64,000 bases of DNA, taken from the NCBI GenBank assembly GCA_030695565.1, contig JAUYRZ010000033.1, positions 79,164 through 143,163 on the forward strand. The letters are read 5' to 3'. The notes below the pieces were generated by a model. That model was not told the origin of the DNA and ran no database searches. It worked only from the letters and a program-made list of their open reading frames with translations. Of this stretch, positions 28,509 through 36,796 are shown piece after piece. A program made the position numbers and the translations under genes. Each line of letters opens with the position of its first letter. Within the stretch, counting starts at the first letter, position 1. The DNA comes from Archangium sp. GTDB taxonomy: Bacteria; Myxococcota; Myxococcia; Myxococcales; Myxococcaceae.

Positions 28509-29672
28509 ATGCGCGCGACCGTTCTGCTGGCGTTTCTCTGCGTTGGTTGCGTGAGCTTTCCTCGCGCGGGTCTGCTGCCAGGCACCGCGCGCGTGGAGGT
28601 GGTGCAGGGCCCGGTGGTCTGCGGCCCCCTCGGCTTCCGCGCCGTTCCCCTGCAGTCGCGCTGGGGCGAGTACGTGCGCGTGACGGTGGCCGCTCCCGGG
28701 GCGCTCAGGGGGGCGGTGCTGGTGCACGCCAACGGGGTCGCCCAGAGCCCACGGGCCTGGAGCAGCGAGTCGGTGGGCGCGCTGGTCGTCGAGGCGCGGT
28801 TCCCCAATGAGGATGTCGATGCGCGCTTTGCGCTCGAGCGAGACCGGCCCATCGACATCACGCTGACCGGGCTTGCGGGCATGTGTGAAGGCGCGGTGTT
28901 CACGGTCGAGCATGGCGCGCTGGTGCCGTCGATCGATGAACGCGCGTGGATCGTGGAGCTGGAGCGGCGGGGTGGGCCGGAGCTCGCTGCACGCCGGGAG
29001 TCGGCGCGGGTCGCGGCGGAGGAGAGACGGCAGGCGCACTCCGCGCAGTGGGCGGCGCGGCCGCGGGTCGAGGCCTCGGTGGAGGTTCGGCAGGCGCACT
29101 ACGCACAGTGGGAGGAACGTCGGACCGAGGGCGTCGCTGTGGTGATCGCGAGTGAGAATCCCCCAATCCTCCCGAGCACCGTCGAGGCAGTCGCAGTGGT
29201 TCGCACGGCAAGTGCCCCCTCGACTTCGCTGGGCGGCAACGGTGTCGTTGTGGTTGGTACGCCAAGTGCCGCCGCGACTTCGCCTGGGGGGAACGGTGTC
29301 GCTGAGATTCGCACGGCGAGTGCCCCCTCGACTTCGCTCGGCGAGAACGGTGTCGCTGTGATTCACACGGTCAGCGCCCCCTCGACTTCACTCGGGGAGA
29401 ACCGTGCGGTCTCGCTGCCGAGCGAGTGGAGCCAGCCGGCGGAGTTCAGCGCGGAAGCCAGCTGGAGTCAGCCCTTCGCACCCCGCATGGAGACGGTGGC
29501 GGTGAGCAGCGAGTCGCAAGTCGCGACGCGGGTGAGCGGGTCCGTGGAACCCGCGTACGTGGAAACTTCCACTGAGGTCGTCATCGTTCCTGCGCTCTTC
29601 CAGCTCCTCTTCCACCTCGGAGCCGCCGTCGCCGCCCCCGCCCCGGTGCACGCCGCTCGACCCATCCGCTGA
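28509..29672 (+). CDS. Lipoprotein with internal 18-residue tandem repeats
   Basis: This protein has 387 residues from the ATG at 28509, giving a lipobox FLCVGC (Cys14). Residues 20-140 are a beta-rich domain of unknown family, with a Cys pair likely bonded (VVCGPLGF and GMCEGAVF). Residues 155-205 are Arg/Glu/Ala-rich with two copies of an RQAHxAQW motif. Residues 230-301 are four 18-residue units (for example VRTASAPSTSLGGNGV) encoded by a repeat also found outside genes. The tail is hydrophobic and Ala/Pro-rich. It may be a variable surface or stalk segment; the function is not recognised. Confidence 0.6.
   Translation: MRATVLLAFLCVGCVSFPRAGLLPGTARVEVVQGPVVCGPLGFRAVPLQSRWGEYVRVTVAAPGALRGAVLVHANGVAQSPRAWSSESVGALVVEARFPNEDVDARFALERDRPIDITLTGLAGMCEGAVFTVEHGALVPSIDERAWIVELERRGGPELAARRESARVAAEERRQAHSAQWAARPRVEASVEVRQAHYAQWEERRTEGVAVVIASENPPILPSTVEAVAVVRTASAPSTSLGGNGVVVVGTPSAAATSPGGNGVAEIRTASAPSTSLGENGVAVIHTVSAPSTSLGENRAVSLPSEWSQPAEFSAEASWSQPFAPRMETVAVSSESQVATRVSGSVEPAYVETSTEVVIVPALFQLLFHLGAAVAAPAPVHAARPIR
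29196..29411 (+). repeat. Four 54-base tandem units within a coding region
   Basis: Units begin at 29196, 29250, 29304 and 29358, all in frame, each encoding 18 residues (xxRTASAPSTSLGxNGVx). The core of each unit, CCCTCGACTTCGCT, is the extragenic repeat seen at 27949-27977. The units have diverged from each other, so the expansion is not recent slippage alone. Confidence 0.85.
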
Positions 29673-29713
29673 TTTTCGTGCGCGCGGCGCGCCCCGAACG
29701 CAAATGAGGGGCC

Positions 29714-30763
29714 ATGCCCGACGGCCCCTTTGCATTCGCCCCCCGCCTCGAGCCCACCGCGTTCGAAGCCATCCGCATCTCCGCGCTCTCCGATACCGAG
29801 CTCGACGCGCTCGCGTTCGGCGTCATCTGTCTCGACGCCGACGGCAAGGTGCTCCGCTACAACCTCGCCGAAGCGCGCCTCGCCCGCCTCGATCGCGCCC
29901 AGGTGCTGGGGAAGAACTTCTTCCGCCGCATCGCCCCCTGCACCGCGACGCCCGAGTTCGAAGGCCGGGTGCGGGCGTTCTTCAGCGCTGCACTCCCGAT
30001 CGATCGCTTCTCGTACCTCTTCGACTTCAAGTTCGGCGCGCAGCAAGTGGAGATCGAGCTGGTGCGCGCGCCGGCCAATGATCGCGTCTACCTGCTGGTC
30101 AATCGCAAACAATTCGGGGCCCCGCGCGAAGGGCTTCCGGTTGGGTTTGCGGCGCCGCTCCAGGCGGAGCTGGCGCCCGGTGAAGCCGAGCTCGGTGTGC
30201 AGCGTGATGCATCAGCGCGCCGCGTGCTCTCGCTCGACAGCAGCTTCGTGACCGCGTTGCACCAGACGTGGCTCAAGGTCGCTCCGAAGGCGTGGCCCGG
30301 GTTCACCCGCGAGTGGGGTTGGCAGTGGGGCCGCCACGCCGTGGTCGACCTCGAAGCCGACCTGCTCGAGAAGAAGAACAGCACCCTGCGCGAGCTGCCC
30401 ATGCGCGAGGCGATGGAGCTGGTCAGCCAATGGGCGCTCGCCCGCGGCCTGGGCACGCTGCGCTTCGACTTCACGCCGTCACGTCACGGCCTGTTCGGCA
30501 TGACCCTCGAACGCAGCGCGGTCGGTGAAGCGGTGGGGCACAGCGACGTGCCGCGCTGTCACCTGATGGAAGGCCTGATGGAGGCGATCTGCGAACACCT
30601 CGCCCATCGCCTGCTCGCGGTGCGCGAAGTGCGCTGCTGCGCGCAGGGCTTCGACGCGTGCACCTTCGTGGTCGCCGCCGAGAAGCGGAAGGAGCAGGTC
30701 GAGAAGGCCATCAGCGGCGGCGCGGAGACCCTCGAGGCGATCGTGGAGGCGCTCCGTGCGTAG
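29714..30763 (+). CDS. Photoactive-yellow-protein-like PAS domain fused to a V4R domain
   Basis: This soluble 349-residue protein has an N-terminal domain (15-132) with the PYP signature at a constant offset of 7 from the Halorhodospira halophila protein: LDALAFGVICLDADG, Tyr49 (PYP Tyr42), Glu53 (Glu46), GKNFFRRIAPCT with Cys76 (the chromophore Cys69). Thr50 and Arg52 are replaced by Ala57 and Leu59. Residues 175-325 form a second domain ending CEHLAHRLLAVREVRCCAQGFDACTF, a V4R ligand-binding domain. Blue-light or ligand sensing is inferred. No tyrosine ammonia-lyase or CoA ligase is in the window. It overlaps the next small gene. Confidence 0.78.
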   Translation: MPDGPFAFAPRLEPTAFEAIRISALSDTELDALAFGVICLDADGKVLRYNLAEARLARLDRAQVLGKNFFRRIAPCTATPEFEGRVRAFFSAALPIDRFSYLFDFKFGAQQVEIELVRAPANDRVYLLVNRKQFGAPREGLPVGFAAPLQAELAPGEAELGVQRDASARRVLSLDSSFVTALHQTWLKVAPKAWPGFTREWGWQWGRHAVVDLEADLLEKKNSTLRELPMREAMELVSQWALARGLGTLRFDFTPSRHGLFGMTLERSAVGEAVGHSDVPRCHLMEGLMEAICEHLAHRLLAVREVRCCAQGFDACTFVVAAEKRKEQVEKAISGGAETLEAIVEALRA

Positions 30764-30929
30764 TCCGCCCCGGCTCACCCTGGCGAAGGCGCCGGTCGAG
30801 GTTGCTTTGGGATTGCCCGAAGAAGACCTGAGCGTGGAGACCTACTTCGAGCGCTTCGACTGGGAGGGCTCTGCCCCCGATGCGGCGACCTTGAGTGCGG
30901 AGGACTTCTTCACGGCTTTGGGCCCCTGA
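30756..30929 (+). CDS. Small acidic protein overlapping the PYP-V4R gene
   Basis: This frame begins at a GTG inside the last codons of the PYP-V4R gene and runs 57 residues to a TGA at 30927-30929. It has strong G/C third positions and an acidic, aromatic-rich middle (EEDLSVETYFERFDWEG). The overlap suggests translational coupling and a function with the PYP-V4R protein, perhaps as a partner peptide. No family is recognised, and it is a prediction from codon bias and position only. Confidence 0.5.
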   Translation: MRSPPRLTLAKAPVEVALGLPEEDLSVETYFERFDWEGSAPDAATLSAEDFFTALGP

Positions 30930-30998
30930 GTCGCGCACGCCTCGCTTCACCCTCTCCTCGCTCGCGTGGCGAGGGGCAGCTGCTAGGTTCGCTGTCGG

Positions 30999-33590
30999 AT
31001 GTCCGCGGCGTCGCTCCATGAAGCCCTCGATAGCGCCCGCGCCACTCGCGCTTTGCAGCGCGTGCTCCTCTCGGCGCCTGAAGGCATGGGCCGCTCGTTT
31101 GCCCTGAACTCGCTCGACGGCGTGCCGTTGCTCCGGGTGGAAGTGGGCCACGGCCGCCTGGTGAGCCAGACCCTGCGCGCGCTCATCGGAGAGGCCGCTG
31201 ACGACGACGCCACCTGGCGCATGCTCCAGGCAGCCCCGCTGCTGGCGAGCCTGGAGCCCGAACGCGCCGCCGTCGCCGCCGAGTTGCTCGCGTCACTGCT
31301 GGGCATCCGCCGTGCTGATTTCCGCACCGCGAAGCTCGATGAAGACTCGCGGCGTGAAGGCGCGTTTCTCGAGCTGGCCCGCTGGCTGACGGAACGGGCG
31401 CGTGAAGGGCTGGTGCTGGCCTTCGACGACGCGCACCTCGCAGACGATGACGGCGCCGCGTTCCTCGAGCTGATTTCTCAACGCGAAGAGCCGGTGCCGA
31501 TGGTGCTGGTGGTCTCGCATGACGCCGACGTGGAGCGCTTCACGCCTGCTTTTCGCGCGCGTCGTGAGGGGTGGGTGAGCTCACCCGCGTGGACTCGGAT
31601 TGACGTCGCGCGGCCGGCGCCCGAGGCGCTGCATCAATTGCTCACATCGGCCGGTGCTGCGCCGGCGCTGGCCTCCTCGCTCGCCGCGCACGCGCAAGGC
31701 AACCCCGGGCTCGCGTTGGGGTTGTGGAGCCTGGTGCGGGGCCATGAGAACGCGGTGATTTCGCAGCTGCCGCGCACGCTCGATGGGCTTCGGCTCGCCC
31801 GCGTTCGGGTGCTGGGTGACGAGGTGGTGCGCGCCTGCGCGACCCTCGCCGCCCTCGGAGGCGCTGCGCCCATCGCCGCCTTGTCGTCGGTGGATCCCGC
31901 GTTGCCGTTGCAACTCCAACCGGCGCTGGTGCACGGGTTGGTGCGCATGGTGCGCGAAGGGCAGCTCGAGCTGTGCCGCTTCTTCGACCCGCGCATGTCG
32001 CATGCGTTGAGCTCGGTGTTGCCGCCTGCGCAGCTGCTCGGCGCGCGGCTGGCGGTGGGCGCGTGGGCGGCGCAGGCCCTCGAGCAGCTCGATCTCGCGG
32101 GCTTCGCGCGCAGCGCCGACGTGCTGGTGCCGCTGGCCACTCCGGCGCTCGATGGCGTGACGTCGTCGCATTGGTACGAGGCGCTGGCGACCGCGAAACC
32201 CGGCCGCACCGATGCCGTGGCGTGGCTCGAGCTCGCCGCGCGCTCGGCCGTGGGCGTGCGGAAGCTGGTGCTGCTGCGGCGCATCGCCGAGGTGAAGCTG
32301 TTCCTCGGGCAGCCCGATGAAGCCATCGCGGTGGTGTTGGGCGCGGGCCGCCCTTCACCTGCTGCTGCACAGCCGTTGCCCGCTTCGGCCGCGGGCCGGG
32401 TGCTCGGTGGGCAGGTGCGCGGCGTGCTCGATCGCTGGGAGTCTTTGAGCATCGACGAGGCCCTCGCTGCGCTCGAGGTGGTGCGCGCTGAATCCATCTC
32501 GTACCTGGTGAAGAAGGAGGAGACGCAGAAGGCCTTCACCGACCTGGAGAAACGGCTCGCGAAGACGAAGGGCGCGGCCGTGCCGCACTTGTGGATCCGC
32601 TGGGCCAAGGGTTGGAGCTGGTTCCTCTGCGAGATCCTCGGCCGTGCGCAAGAAGCGCTGCAGGCCTGTGCGCGCGTTCGCAAACAGGTGAGCGCCGAAC
32701 AACTCGCCGCCGATGAAGATGCGATCGCCTTCGTGCGCGCGGAAGAGGTCGCCACCTGCAGCGCGGGTGAGTTCGCCCGGGCGATGGCGCTGACCGAAGA
32801 ACACATCGCGCTCGCGGATCGCGCCGGCAAGCTGCGTGACGCGTGCCTGGGGTGGAACGCCCGGGCCATCGTGCACTACGGCATGGGTGAGCTGCGCCAG
32901 GCCCGCAAGGCCTTCGAGCGCTCGCTCGAGCTGGCGCGCAGCACCGGTTGGCTGCGGCGTGAGGCGATCACCTTGCACAACCTGTCGCTGGTGCTCGCGG
33001 AGCTGGGCGAGCTCGACGCCGCCTTCGCCGCGGAGACCACGTACTCGCGGCTCTCCGTGCTGGTGGGCAATCACGCGGGCAAGGCCGAAGCGCCGCTGGT
33101 GCTCGCGGGCGTGGAGCTGGCGCGCGGCCGGCTGCCTGAAGCGGAGACGCAGTTGGCCATCGCCCGGAAGGTCGCCGAGGCCAACGCGTGGGACATGCTG
33201 ATGACCTGGGGTCGCGCGCTGACCGGGCGGCTGCGGCTGCTGCGCGTGAAGGGCGGTGGTGACGTGCTGGAGATCACCAAGGCGAAGAACGATCTGATGG
33301 CGGCGATCGAGGTGCTCGAGGAGCGCAACGTCGGGTGGACGGAGGAGCTCGATCCCGGCGAGGTGGTGGGGCTCTATGCGCTGGCGCTCAAGTGGTCCGG
33401 CCAGGCCGCGGCAGCGACGGCTGTGATCGACAAGACCCTCGACCGGTTGCCCTCAGAGAACGTCGTCTCGCGGCAGCAGTTGCAGGTGGCGCGTGCCGCA
33501 GTGGCAGGGCTGTCACTCGATGCGCCGCTCCAGTGGTTCGAGGAGCGTGGTTTCGTTCGGCGCGTCGCGTTGTGGCGGAAGCTGAGCTGA
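30999..33590 (+). CDS. AAA-like ATPase/TPR signalling protein with degenerate P-loop
   Basis: This soluble 863-residue protein has an N-terminal ATPase-like region: residues 22-37 read LLSAPEGMGRSFAL, where the P-loop lysine is replaced by Arg, and Walker B is GLVLAFDDAH (about 136-145). This resembles the STAND/LuxR-like AAA group, which uses nucleotide binding as a switch. Residues 550-830 are helical TPR repeats (GNxxxAxxxxxRSLELA-type). It begins 70 bases after the 57-residue gene, so the PYP-V4R protein, the small protein and this one may form one unit. Confidence 0.7.
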   Translation: MSAASLHEALDSARATRALQRVLLSAPEGMGRSFALNSLDGVPLLRVEVGHGRLVSQTLRALIGEAADDDATWRMLQAAPLLASLEPERAAVAAELLASLLGIRRADFRTAKLDEDSRREGAFLELARWLTERAREGLVLAFDDAHLADDDGAAFLELISQREEPVPMVLVVSHDADVERFTPAFRARREGWVSSPAWTRIDVARPAPEALHQLLTSAGAAPALASSLAAHAQGNPGLALGLWSLVRGHENAVISQLPRTLDGLRLARVRVLGDEVVRACATLAALGGAAPIAALSSVDPALPLQLQPALVHGLVRMVREGQLELCRFFDPRMSHALSSVLPPAQLLGARLAVGAWAAQALEQLDLAGFARSADVLVPLATPALDGVTSSHWYEALATAKPGRTDAVAWLELAARSAVGVRKLVLLRRIAEVKLFLGQPDEAIAVVLGAGRPSPAAAQPLPASAAGRVLGGQVRGVLDRWESLSIDEALAALEVVRAESISYLVKKEETQKAFTDLEKRLAKTKGAAVPHLWIRWAKGWSWFLCEILGRAQEALQACARVRKQVSAEQLAADEDAIAFVRAEEVATCSAGEFARAMALTEEHIALADRAGKLRDACLGWNARAIVHYGMGELRQARKAFERSLELARSTGWLRREAITLHNLSLVLAELGELDAAFAAETTYSRLSVLVGNHAGKAEAPLVLAGVELARGRLPEAETQLAIARKVAEANAWDMLMTWGRALTGRLRLLRVKGGGDVLEITKAKNDLMAAIEVLEERNVGWTEELDPGEVVGLYALALKWSGQAAAATAVIDKTLDRLPSENVVSRQQLQVARAAVAGLSLDAPLQWFEERGFVRRVALWRKLS

Positions 33591-33599
33591 CCCACTGAT

Positions 33600-34478
33600 T
33601 TAGCTGAAGCTGCTGGCGATGAAGTCCCACGCGGCGGCCACCCGCGGTACCCGCCGCAACGCCTCGTGAGTCACCAACCAGAGGTCGTCGATCGGCAATG
33701 ACTTCGCGTCAGCGGCGAGCTTGCGCGAGAGCCGGAGCAGCTCGAGCCGATGCACCTGCGCATACGGCGCGGGCACCAGCGCGACCCCCAGGCCCTGCTG
33801 CACCGCGCTGACCTGCATCACGAAGCTGTTGGTCTTGAGCACCGGCGGTTGACGCACGCGCTCCGAGAGCCAGCGCGCGGCGTGGAGGTGCTCGAGCCCC
33901 TGCCCCCAGGTGATCCACGGCACGTGATCCCAGCTCTTGAGCGGCCCCAACGCAGCCACCATCTCAGCCGTGGCCATCGGCACCCACTGTGCCCGCGTGA
34001 GCAGCTGCCTCACCAGCGGCCCACCTGAAGGCCGAATGGTGCGAATGGCGAGGTCGGCTTCCCGGCGGGTGAGGTCGGCCTGCTTCACGCTCGCGTCGAC
34101 CTCGAACCGCAGCTTCGGGTGCCGCGCCAGCAGGCCACCCAGCATGGGCGCGACGAAGCTCTCCGCGATGCCCGGCGGCACCGAGAGCTTCACCGCGCCT
34201 TCCACTTCGCGCTCCAGTCCATCGAGCTCGCGGCGGAAGGCGTGCGAGGCGCGCTCCATCTCTTCTGCCGAGGCCAGCAGGCGCAGCGCGGTCGCGGTGG
34301 GCACGAGGCCCTCGCGGGTGCGGTCGAACAGCGGCACGTCGAGCTCGGCCTCCAACTTCGCCAGCCGTCGTGACGCGGTCGAGGTGTCGAAGCCCAGCGC
34401 CTCGCCCGTGGCCGACAGCCGCCGCGTGCGCAGCAACGAGAGGAACAGCTGCATGTCATCCCAGGGGACTTGCATCAT
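33600..34478 (-). CDS. LysR-family transcriptional regulator
   Basis: This protein has 292 residues from the ATG at 34478 (a second ATG follows directly). Residues 5-65 are a LysR winged helix-turn-helix: FLSLLRTRRLSATGEALGFDTSTASRRLAKLEAELDVPLFDR. Residues 90-290 are the two-lobed effector domain. It is divergent from the SDR gene with 63 bases between starts, the usual arrangement for a LysR regulator and its target. The effector is unknown. Confidence 0.92.
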   Translation of the reverse strand: MMQVPWDDMQLFLSLLRTRRLSATGEALGFDTSTASRRLAKLEAELDVPLFDRTREGLVPTATALRLLASAEEMERASHAFRRELDGLEREVEGAVKLSVPPGIAESFVAPMLGGLLARHPKLRFEVDASVKQADLTRREADLAIRTIRPSGGPLVRQLLTRAQWVPMATAEMVAALGPLKSWDHVPWITWGQGLEHLHAARWLSERVRQPPVLKTNSFVMQVSAVQQGLGVALVPAPYAQVHRLELLRLSRKLAADAKSLPIDDLWLVTHEALRRVPRVAAAWDFIASSFS

Positions 34479-34541
34479 TGCAACCTGACCTTGTGAAAGT
34501 GCGAGTTGAGTTGCGTCGGTGCAATCGACACTGTGGCACAC
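34479..34541. promoter_or_regulatory. Divergent LysR/SDR control region
   Basis: The 63-base region holds both start regions. ATTGCAACC (34477-34485) and GGTGCAAT (34518-34525) form an interrupted inverted repeat with one mismatch, a plausible LysR site reaching the regulator's own start. This is positional inference. Confidence 0.35.
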
Positions 34542-35477
34542 ATGAGCAACTCACTCTTCGTGGTGTTCGGAGCAGGGCAGATTGGCAGCCTGGTGACTTC
34601 CCGCTTGTTGGCCGCGGGCCATCCGGTGAGGCAGGTGCGGCGGAGCGGCGGCGTGAAGGTCGACGGCCGCCTCGAGGTGCGGGGTGGCGACGTGGCGGAG
34701 CTTCGATTTGCTGAAGAGGTCGCGCGGGGTGCGACGGCGCTCATTCACTGCGCGGTGCCGCCGTACCACCAGTGGGGCGAGCTGCTGGAGAAGGTGAACG
34801 ATGGCGTACTCCACGCCGCGAAGACGTCGCAGGCGCCGCTGGTGGTGCTCGACAACGTGTACGGCTACGGCCGCCCCGACGGCCCGATGAAGGAGACCAG
34901 CCCGGTGGCTCCGGTCAGCCGCAAGGGGGCGCTGCGCGCGAAGGTGGCGCAGAAGCTGATCGACGCGCACCGGGCGGGAGCTGCGCGGGTGGCCATCGCG
35001 CGCGCGGCTGACTTCTACGGGCCGGGCATCACGCTCGCGGCGATCTTCGGGGACCGGTTCATTCAGCGCGCGTTGAAGGGCAAGGCAGGGGAGTGTTTCG
35101 GGCCGCCCGACCTTCTCCACTCGTATTCGTATGGGCAGGACGTGGCTGATGGGCTGGTCACGCTCGCTTCTTCTGAGCGTTCATGGGGCGAGGTCTGGCA
35201 CCTGCCGGTGGCGAAGGCCGAATCGACCCGCGAGGTGGTGGCGCGTTTCGGGAAGGAGCTGGGCACTCCGCTGGGGTGTGGCGTGGTGCCCGGGGTGGTG
35301 CTGCAGGCGCTGGGGTTGTTCACGCCCGCGGTGAAGGAGTTGCTGGAGATGCGCTACCAGTGGCAGCTGCCGTACGTGCTCGATGACTCGAAGTTCCGGG
35401 TGGCGTTCGGTGCGAGTGCGACGTCATGGGAGGCCGGGGTGCGCGCCACGGTGAGCTGGATGAAGACGCTCGGCTAA
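34542..35477 (+). CDS. NAD-dependent epimerase/dehydratase (SDR) family protein
   Basis: This protein has 311 residues. It has an N-terminal Rossmann nucleotide-binding motif GAGQIG (residues 10-15) and an extended SDR-like layout: ALIHCAVPPYHQW, then a VVLDNVYGYGRP segment whose Tyr may stand in for the usual catalytic YxxxK, ARAADFYGPG, and SYGQDVADGLVTLASS. It probably reduces or epimerises a small substrate, and the LysR neighbour suggests it is induced. Substrate cannot be deduced. Confidence 0.8.
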   Translation: MSNSLFVVFGAGQIGSLVTSRLLAAGHPVRQVRRSGGVKVDGRLEVRGGDVAELRFAEEVARGATALIHCAVPPYHQWGELLEKVNDGVLHAAKTSQAPLVVLDNVYGYGRPDGPMKETSPVAPVSRKGALRAKVAQKLIDAHRAGAARVAIARAADFYGPGITLAAIFGDRFIQRALKGKAGECFGPPDLLHSYSYGQDVADGLVTLASSERSWGEVWHLPVAKAESTREVVARFGKELGTPLGCGVVPGVVLQALGLFTPAVKELLEMRYQWQLPYVLDDSKFRVAFGASATSWEAGVRATVSWMKTLG

Positions 35478-35487
35478 GCTCACGCCC

Positions 35488-35727
35488 ATGCGCGTGCTCT
35501 TCGTTCTGCTGGTGGGCTCGTTGTACTCCTGCAGTGGGCTGGTTCAGTGCAAGCCCGGTTCGTGCGCGGCAGGGGAGCACTGCGTGTACGTCGGGTCTGC
35601 GACCGCCCCGAAGTGTTTGACCGCGTGCGACCTCACGGACGGCGGCGGCTGCAAGGCGGGAGAACGCTGCGGCTGCGGCGGGACCTGCCAGGGCTGCGAG
35701 AACTGCGTGCCGGTCTGCCAGCCCTGA
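35488..35727 (+). CDS. Small cysteine-rich lipoprotein
   Basis: This protein has 79 residues. A short hydrophobic start ends in LYSC (Cys15), a possible lipobox, and 13 cysteines follow in the Gly-rich mature part, with several as C-x-C and C-x2-C pairs (CGCGGTCQGCENC). Such small Cys-rich exported proteins are usually disulphide-stabilised or metal-binding. It follows the SDR gene by 10 bases. No family is recognised. Confidence 0.6.
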   Translation: MRVLFVLLVGSLYSCSGLVQCKPGSCAAGEHCVYVGSATAPKCLTACDLTDGGGCKAGERCGCGGTCQGCENCVPVCQP

Positions 35728-35732
35728 CTTCC

Positions 35733-35773
35733 GTTGTGACGAATCGGACATTGGGCCGGCCAATCGTCACAAC
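35733..35773. repeat. Palindrome at the left edge of the AbiEi-DUF559 gene
   Basis: GTTGTGACGA (35733-35742) pairs with TCGTCACAAC (35764-35773), with a partly palindromic centre ATTGGGCCGGCCAAT. Its reverse complement matches the right-hand copy at 36745-36785 at 36 of 41 positions, so the two copies are inverted with respect to each other. Confidence 0.75.
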
Positions 35774-35835
35774 CGAGTTTTGCCCCTGCCTCGAGATGTC
35801 AGTCCCGGGCGGTACACCGGGGCTCGGAGGCGTTC

Positions 35836-36738
35836 ATGGTCGAGGCAGAGGTGAATGGGATGGTTGGAGCGGGCGGGCTTTGCGGCCTGGTGACTCGCGC
35901 TCAAGCGCTCAAGTTTCTCACCGCGCGTCAGATCAAGAGTCGTGTGGAGACGGGCGCGTGGGGTCGGGTCCTGCCGAGAGTGTACCGAGTCGAAGGTGCG
36001 CCCAAGACGTGGCGCCAGAGCATTCAGGCGTTGCTGCTGTGGGGAGGAAAGGGGGCGCTGTTATCGCATCGGACCGCCGCGGCGCTCCACCACTTCAACG
36101 GCTTCTCCGAAGGTCCGCTTGACCTCACCAGCTTGCGTCAGCTGAGGGCCCCCGAACAGGTGCGCCTCTTTCGGGTGACCGCGGTAGCTGCATGCGACCG
36201 CGCGAAAGTCGATGACCTGAGCGTGACAAGCGCAACGCGAACGTTGATCGACCTCGCCGCGCTCCACGACTCGTACACCCTGCGCGCGGCGATCGACCAG
36301 GGACTGCGCGAGAAGAAGACGACCGTGGAGAAGCTTCTGGCGGCCGTGGCGCGCTCGGCGAATCGCGTTGGGGTGATCTGCATGCGCGGGGCGCTGCGAG
36401 AGTTCTCCGGCGAGGGCGGCCCGACCGAGAGTGAACTCGAGCGCCGCTCACTCGAGCTCATCGAGGCAGCGGGTCTGCATCGGCCCAAGGTGCAGTGGGG
36501 GCTCGTGGTGGGTCGGAAACAACGGCGGCTCGACTTGTTCTTCGAGGCGCAGGGAGTGGTGGTCGAGGTCGATGGCTACGCCTGGCACTCAGGGGTCGAC
36601 AGCTTCGAAGACGACCGCGTGCGTAGCAACAGCCTGACACTGGCCAACATTCGAGTACTCCATTGGACCTGGCAGGCGCTCCAGGAGCGGCCTGAGGAGC
36701 TGATCGGCGAGTTGTTCGTCGCGCTGAACCTGCATTGA
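35836..36738 (+). CDS. AbiEi-like antitoxin domain fused to DUF559 (Vsr-like) nuclease domain
   Basis: This protein has 300 residues with GGAGG before the ATG. Residues 18-52 are a winged-helix start of the AbiEi antitoxin type (LVTRAQALKFLTARQIKSRV, then GRVLPRVYRV). Residues 195-295 match DUF559, a Vsr/PD-(D/E)xK fold: Glu200, RLDLFF (Asp233), VVVEVDGYAWH (Glu244, Asp246, His251), FEDDRVRSNSL and VLHWTWQAL. All likely nuclease residues are kept. The gene lies alone, with palindromes on both sides and no toxin partner. It may be a DNA-cutting enzyme of a small mobile or defence element. Confidence 0.75.
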   Translation: MVEAEVNGMVGAGGLCGLVTRAQALKFLTARQIKSRVETGAWGRVLPRVYRVEGAPKTWRQSIQALLLWGGKGALLSHRTAAALHHFNGFSEGPLDLTSLRQLRAPEQVRLFRVTAVAACDRAKVDDLSVTSATRTLIDLAALHDSYTLRAAIDQGLREKKTTVEKLLAAVARSANRVGVICMRGALREFSGEGGPTESELERRSLELIEAAGLHRPKVQWGLVVGRKQRRLDLFFEAQGVVVEVDGYAWHSGVDSFEDDRVRSNSLTLANIRVLHWTWQALQERPEELIGELFVALNLH

Positions 36739-36739
36739 G

Positions 36740-36790
36740 AATCGGTTGTGACGATCGGCCGGGCCAATGGCCATTTCGTCACAACCGATT
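36740..36790. repeat. Palindrome at the right edge of the AbiEi-DUF559 gene
   Basis: It starts one base after the stop codon. The 15-base arms (36740-36754 and 36776-36790, with core ATCGGTTGTGACGA) pair perfectly around a 21-base loop. It could also work as a bidirectional terminator between the converging genes. Compare the left copy at 35733-35773. Confidence 0.75.
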
Positions 36791-36796
36791 TCGCGA

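Noticed and set aside
29196..29411. 54-base units considered as a CRISPR array or REP cluster
   Set aside because: Contiguous in-frame units without spacers inside a coding sequence.
36740..36790. Right palindrome as an ordinary terminator only
   Set aside because: A related inverted copy lies on the other side of the gene, so termination alone does not explain it, though it may also terminate.
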